Shown piece by piece: positions 5,783 to 8,783 of a DNA stretch of 8,783 nucleotides. Positions within the stretch are counted from its first letter, which is position 1, and each line of letters begins with the position of its first letter. Under the pieces are notes generated by a model that was not told where the DNA came from, made no database searches, and saw nothing but the letters and a program-made list of their open reading frames with translations. The DNA comes from Candidatus Zixiibacteriota bacterium (lineage in GTDB: Bacteria > Zixibacteria > MSB-5A5 > GN15 > PGXB01): assembly GCA_003641425.1 (NCBI GenBank), contig QNAH01000099.1, forward strand, positions 1 through 8,783. Direction: 5' to 3'. The translations under genes and the position numbers were made by a program.

Positions 5783-6874
5783 TTAGTGAACCTCGAGCAT
5801 CCGCTCGAGCGCCAGGAGAGCATTGGCCTTGATTCTGTCCGGCACTTTTATCTGTTTCATAGTGTCAAGATTCTCAAGACAATAGGCCAAGTCATTTAAA
5901 GTAGTTCTATACATATTGGCGCAGACCGGACAGGTCTTGCCTGACAGTTCGAAAATCTTTTTATCGGGATGTTCAAGCGCCAGGCGATTTATCAGATTGA
6001 TCTCCGTCCCGATCGCAATCGGTGTCCCGGCTGGCTGATCGGCTACAAATTTGACTATAAAACTGGTCGAACCGGCGGCATCGGCAAGCTTGACCACCTC
6101 GTGCGGACACTCCGGATGAACGACTATTTTGACCCCCGGATATTTCTCCCGGGTCTCATGAACATGCTCTTCCTTAAAATTGGTATGAACATGGCAGTGC
6201 CCCTTCCAGAGAATCACTTTCGCCCTGTCGATCTGTTCCTCGGTCAGTCCGCCCTCATCGCGCGAGAAATCCCAGACAACCAACTCTTCCGGTTTCAGGC
6301 CGTATTTTATCCCCGTATTATAGCCAAGATGCCTGTCCGGAAAGAAAAACAGCTTCTCCCTCTTGTCGAAACCCCATTTGTAAGCTGCATCGGCATTTGA
6401 CGATGTGCAGATAAGCCCCCCGTGCTCGCCCACAAAGGCCTTCAATCCTGCCGCCGAGTTCATATAAGAAATCGGCATAATCCTCTTGTCGCCGCCGAAT
6501 TCCTCGAGCGTCTTCCACGCCTCCATGACATCGGCCATCTCGGCCATATCCGCCATCGGACATCCCGCCAGAGGATTCGGCAAAAATACCTGCTGACCGC
6601 CTTTCGCCAGAATATAAGCCGCCTCGGCCATGAAATGAACTCCGCAGAAAATTATATACTCGACATCGTTGCGCGAGGCCGCAATCTGCGAAAGACCATA
6701 AGAATCCCCGACCGCATCGCCGAACCCGACAACCTCCACCCGCTGATAATGATGCGTCAGAATAATCGCCCGTTTACCGAGCCTCTCTTTGGCCAGGCTG
6801 ATCCGTTTCTTCAGATCATCGCCGGTCGCTTCCCGGTACTCCTTTGGCAGCGCAAAATACATCGTCTGTGTCAC
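5783..6874 (-). CDS. nadA: Quinolinate synthase (iron-sulfur enzyme)
   Basis: 363 residues from a GTG at 6874. NadA condenses iminoaspartate with dihydroxyacetone phosphate to quinolinate, the first pyridine of de novo NAD synthesis, using a [4Fe-4S] cluster with a free iron site. Seen are THHYQR (40-45), GDSYGLSQIA (56-65), FCGVHFMAEAAYIL (76-89), AGCPMADMA (103-111), ISYMNSAAGLKAF (135-147), CTSSNA (156-161), HPECPHEVVKLAD (253-265), GSTS (268-271), the GTEINLINRL stretch (289-298) and CPVCANMYRTTL (315-326). Likely cluster ligands are Cys105, Cys256 and one of Cys315/Cys318. Start choice: an in-frame TTG at 6904 would add ten residues but has no ribosome binding site; GAGGG precedes the GTG by about five bases; the ATG at 6862 is too far from it. 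The oxaloacetate-side partner nadB and nadC are not in the window. Confidence 0.95.
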   Translation of the reverse strand: MTQTMYFALPKEYREATGDDLKKRISLAKERLGKRAIILTHHYQRVEVVGFGDAVGDSYGLSQIAASRNDVEYIIFCGVHFMAEAAYILAKGGQQVFLPNPLAGCPMADMAEMADVMEAWKTLEEFGGDKRIMPISYMNSAAGLKAFVGEHGGLICTSSNADAAYKWGFDKREKLFFFPDRHLGYNTGIKYGLKPEELVVWDFSRDEGGLTEEQIDRAKVILWKGHCHVHTNFKEEHVHETREKYPGVKIVVHPECPHEVVKLADAAGSTSFIVKFVADQPAGTPIAIGTEINLINRLALEHPDKKIFELSGKTCPVCANMYRTTLNDLAYCLENLDTMKQIKVPDRIKANALLALERMLEVH

Positions 6875-6892
6875 TCTTCCCTCTAAGCTCGA

Positions 6893-6918
6893 ATATTTCG
6901 GCAAATATACGAATATTT
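6893..6918. repeat. Three 6-bp half-sites at 10-bp period upstream of nadA
   Basis: ATATTT (6893-6898), AAATAT (6903-6908) and ATATTT (6913-6918) alternate in orientation, each separated by 4 bp (CGGC and ACGA). Every neighbouring pair is a perfect dyad, and the outer two extend to a 9-bp direct repeat CGAATATTT (6890-6898 and 6910-6918). The array starts about 19 bp upstream of the nadA GTG and overlaps its likely -10. This geometry suits a dimeric regulator bound to one face of the helix. Biased AT composition makes some chance likely. Confidence 0.42.
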
Positions 6919-6932
6919 ATTAACAATGTAAC
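6904..6932 (-). promoter_or_regulatory. Candidate nadA promoter
   Basis: On the minus strand GTTACA (6927-6932) and TATATT (6904-6909) are 17 bp apart, matching the -35 and -10 consensus at four and five of six positions. The start point would be near 6897, leaving a leader of about 23 nt with the GAGGG ribosome binding site before the GTG at 6874. The upstream TTG at 6904 would then not be transcribed, which agrees with the chosen start. Other AT-rich combinations nearby are possible. Confidence 0.4.
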
Positions 6933-6985
6933 AACTATTTAATAAAAATCAATTTCGCCGGTTTTTGTTTCCGAAAGTAATTTAA

Positions 6986-7014
6986 TTGCATCCTTCGGAC
7001 GTATTTGATATATT
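6986..7014 (+). promoter_or_regulatory. Candidate glnS promoter, extended -10 type
   Basis: TATATT (7009-7014) is preceded by TG and one base (7006-7008), the extended -10 arrangement, and by TTGCAT (6986-6991) exactly 17 bp upstream, a weak three-of-six -35. An extended -10 can compensate for a poor -35. Initiation near 7021 would give a leader of about 100 nt. A competing pair, TTTATA (7039-7044) and TATTAT (7061-7066) at 16 bp, would remove the first leader hairpin. Confidence 0.48.
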
Positions 7015-7035
7015 ATCGACTTTCAATTCCGGCCG

Positions 7036-7080
7036 ATATTTATATTTGGCGATAGATAAATATTATTCCGGTAAGCCGGA
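7036..7080 (+). promoter_or_regulatory. Two consecutive hairpins in the glnS leader
   Basis: The first hairpin pairs ATATTTAT (7036-7043) with ATAAATAT (7056-7063), perfect over 8 bp and extendable by a G-U pair, around a 12-nt loop. Three bases later TCCGG (7067-7071) pairs with CCGGA (7076-7080) around TAAG. Neither is followed by a T run, so they are not terminators. About 40 nt separate them from the glnS ATG. They could protect the 5' end, bind a protein, or be chance structures in AT-rich DNA. Confidence 0.35.
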
Positions 7081-7120
7081 CATGGTCTTGAAGAAAATTA
7101 ATACTTGAGAGTTGAGTGAT

Positions 7121-8783
<1,663 letters not shown>

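Noticed and set aside
6862..6904. Alternative nadA starts at TTG 6904 and ATG 6862
   Set aside because: The TTG has no ribosome binding site and would lie upstream of the likely transcript start. The ATG is about 16 bases from the only good ribosome binding site, which fits the GTG at 6874 better.
7015..7120. T-box leader upstream of glnS
   Set aside because: No conserved T-box sequence and no terminator/antiterminator pair is present, and the leader is too short.

Overview
The window is a compact chromosomal segment of a diderm (Gram-negative type) bacterium. The opening fragment is the C-terminal end of LpxD, a lipid A enzyme, which implies an outer membrane with lipopolysaccharide. Moderate GC, Shine-Dalgarno-led genes and near-consensus -35/-10 elements fit an ordinary bacterium. 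A complete-looking GlnRS, an Lgt of the Cys-rich 'GCFLxGCC' type and a short ammonia-dependent NadE do not settle the lineage. An uncultured group outside the well-studied Proteobacteria is a guess, not a result. No mobile element, CRISPR array, tRNA or rRNA gene was seen.

Layout. 1-348 (+): 3' end of lpxD. 474-905 (-): ssb, convergent with lpxD, with a strong promoter on its 5' side and a textbook intrinsic terminator on its 3' side. 1055-5189 (+): a tight five-gene run, nadE - rsmI - PAP2-family membrane protein - lgt - EamA-family transporter, with gaps or overlaps of about -11 to +5 nt, so probably one transcript. 5202-5717 (-): cobO, convergent with the transporter. 5783-6874 (-): nadA, upstream of cobO on the same strand. 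6875-7120: divergent intergenic region with candidate promoters, an operator-like array beside nadA and a structured leader before glnS. 7121-8783 (+): glnS, cut by the window edge just before its C-terminus.

How the genes fit together. Two NAD steps are present: NadA makes quinolinate and NadE makes NAD from deamido-NAD. They are in separate, oppositely oriented transcription units, and nadB and nadC are absent from the window. Envelope functions are LpxD (lipid A), Lgt (lipoprotein lipidation) and a PAP2-type lipid phosphatase/phosphotransferase overlapping lgt. Information processing is covered by ssb, rsmI (16S rRNA methylation) and glnS. CobO adenosylates corrinoids. All proteins fall into known families. 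I see no convincing new multi-gene system. The more interesting signals are small: dyads and half-site arrays at the nadE, nadA and cobO 5' regions, and two hairpins in the glnS leader.
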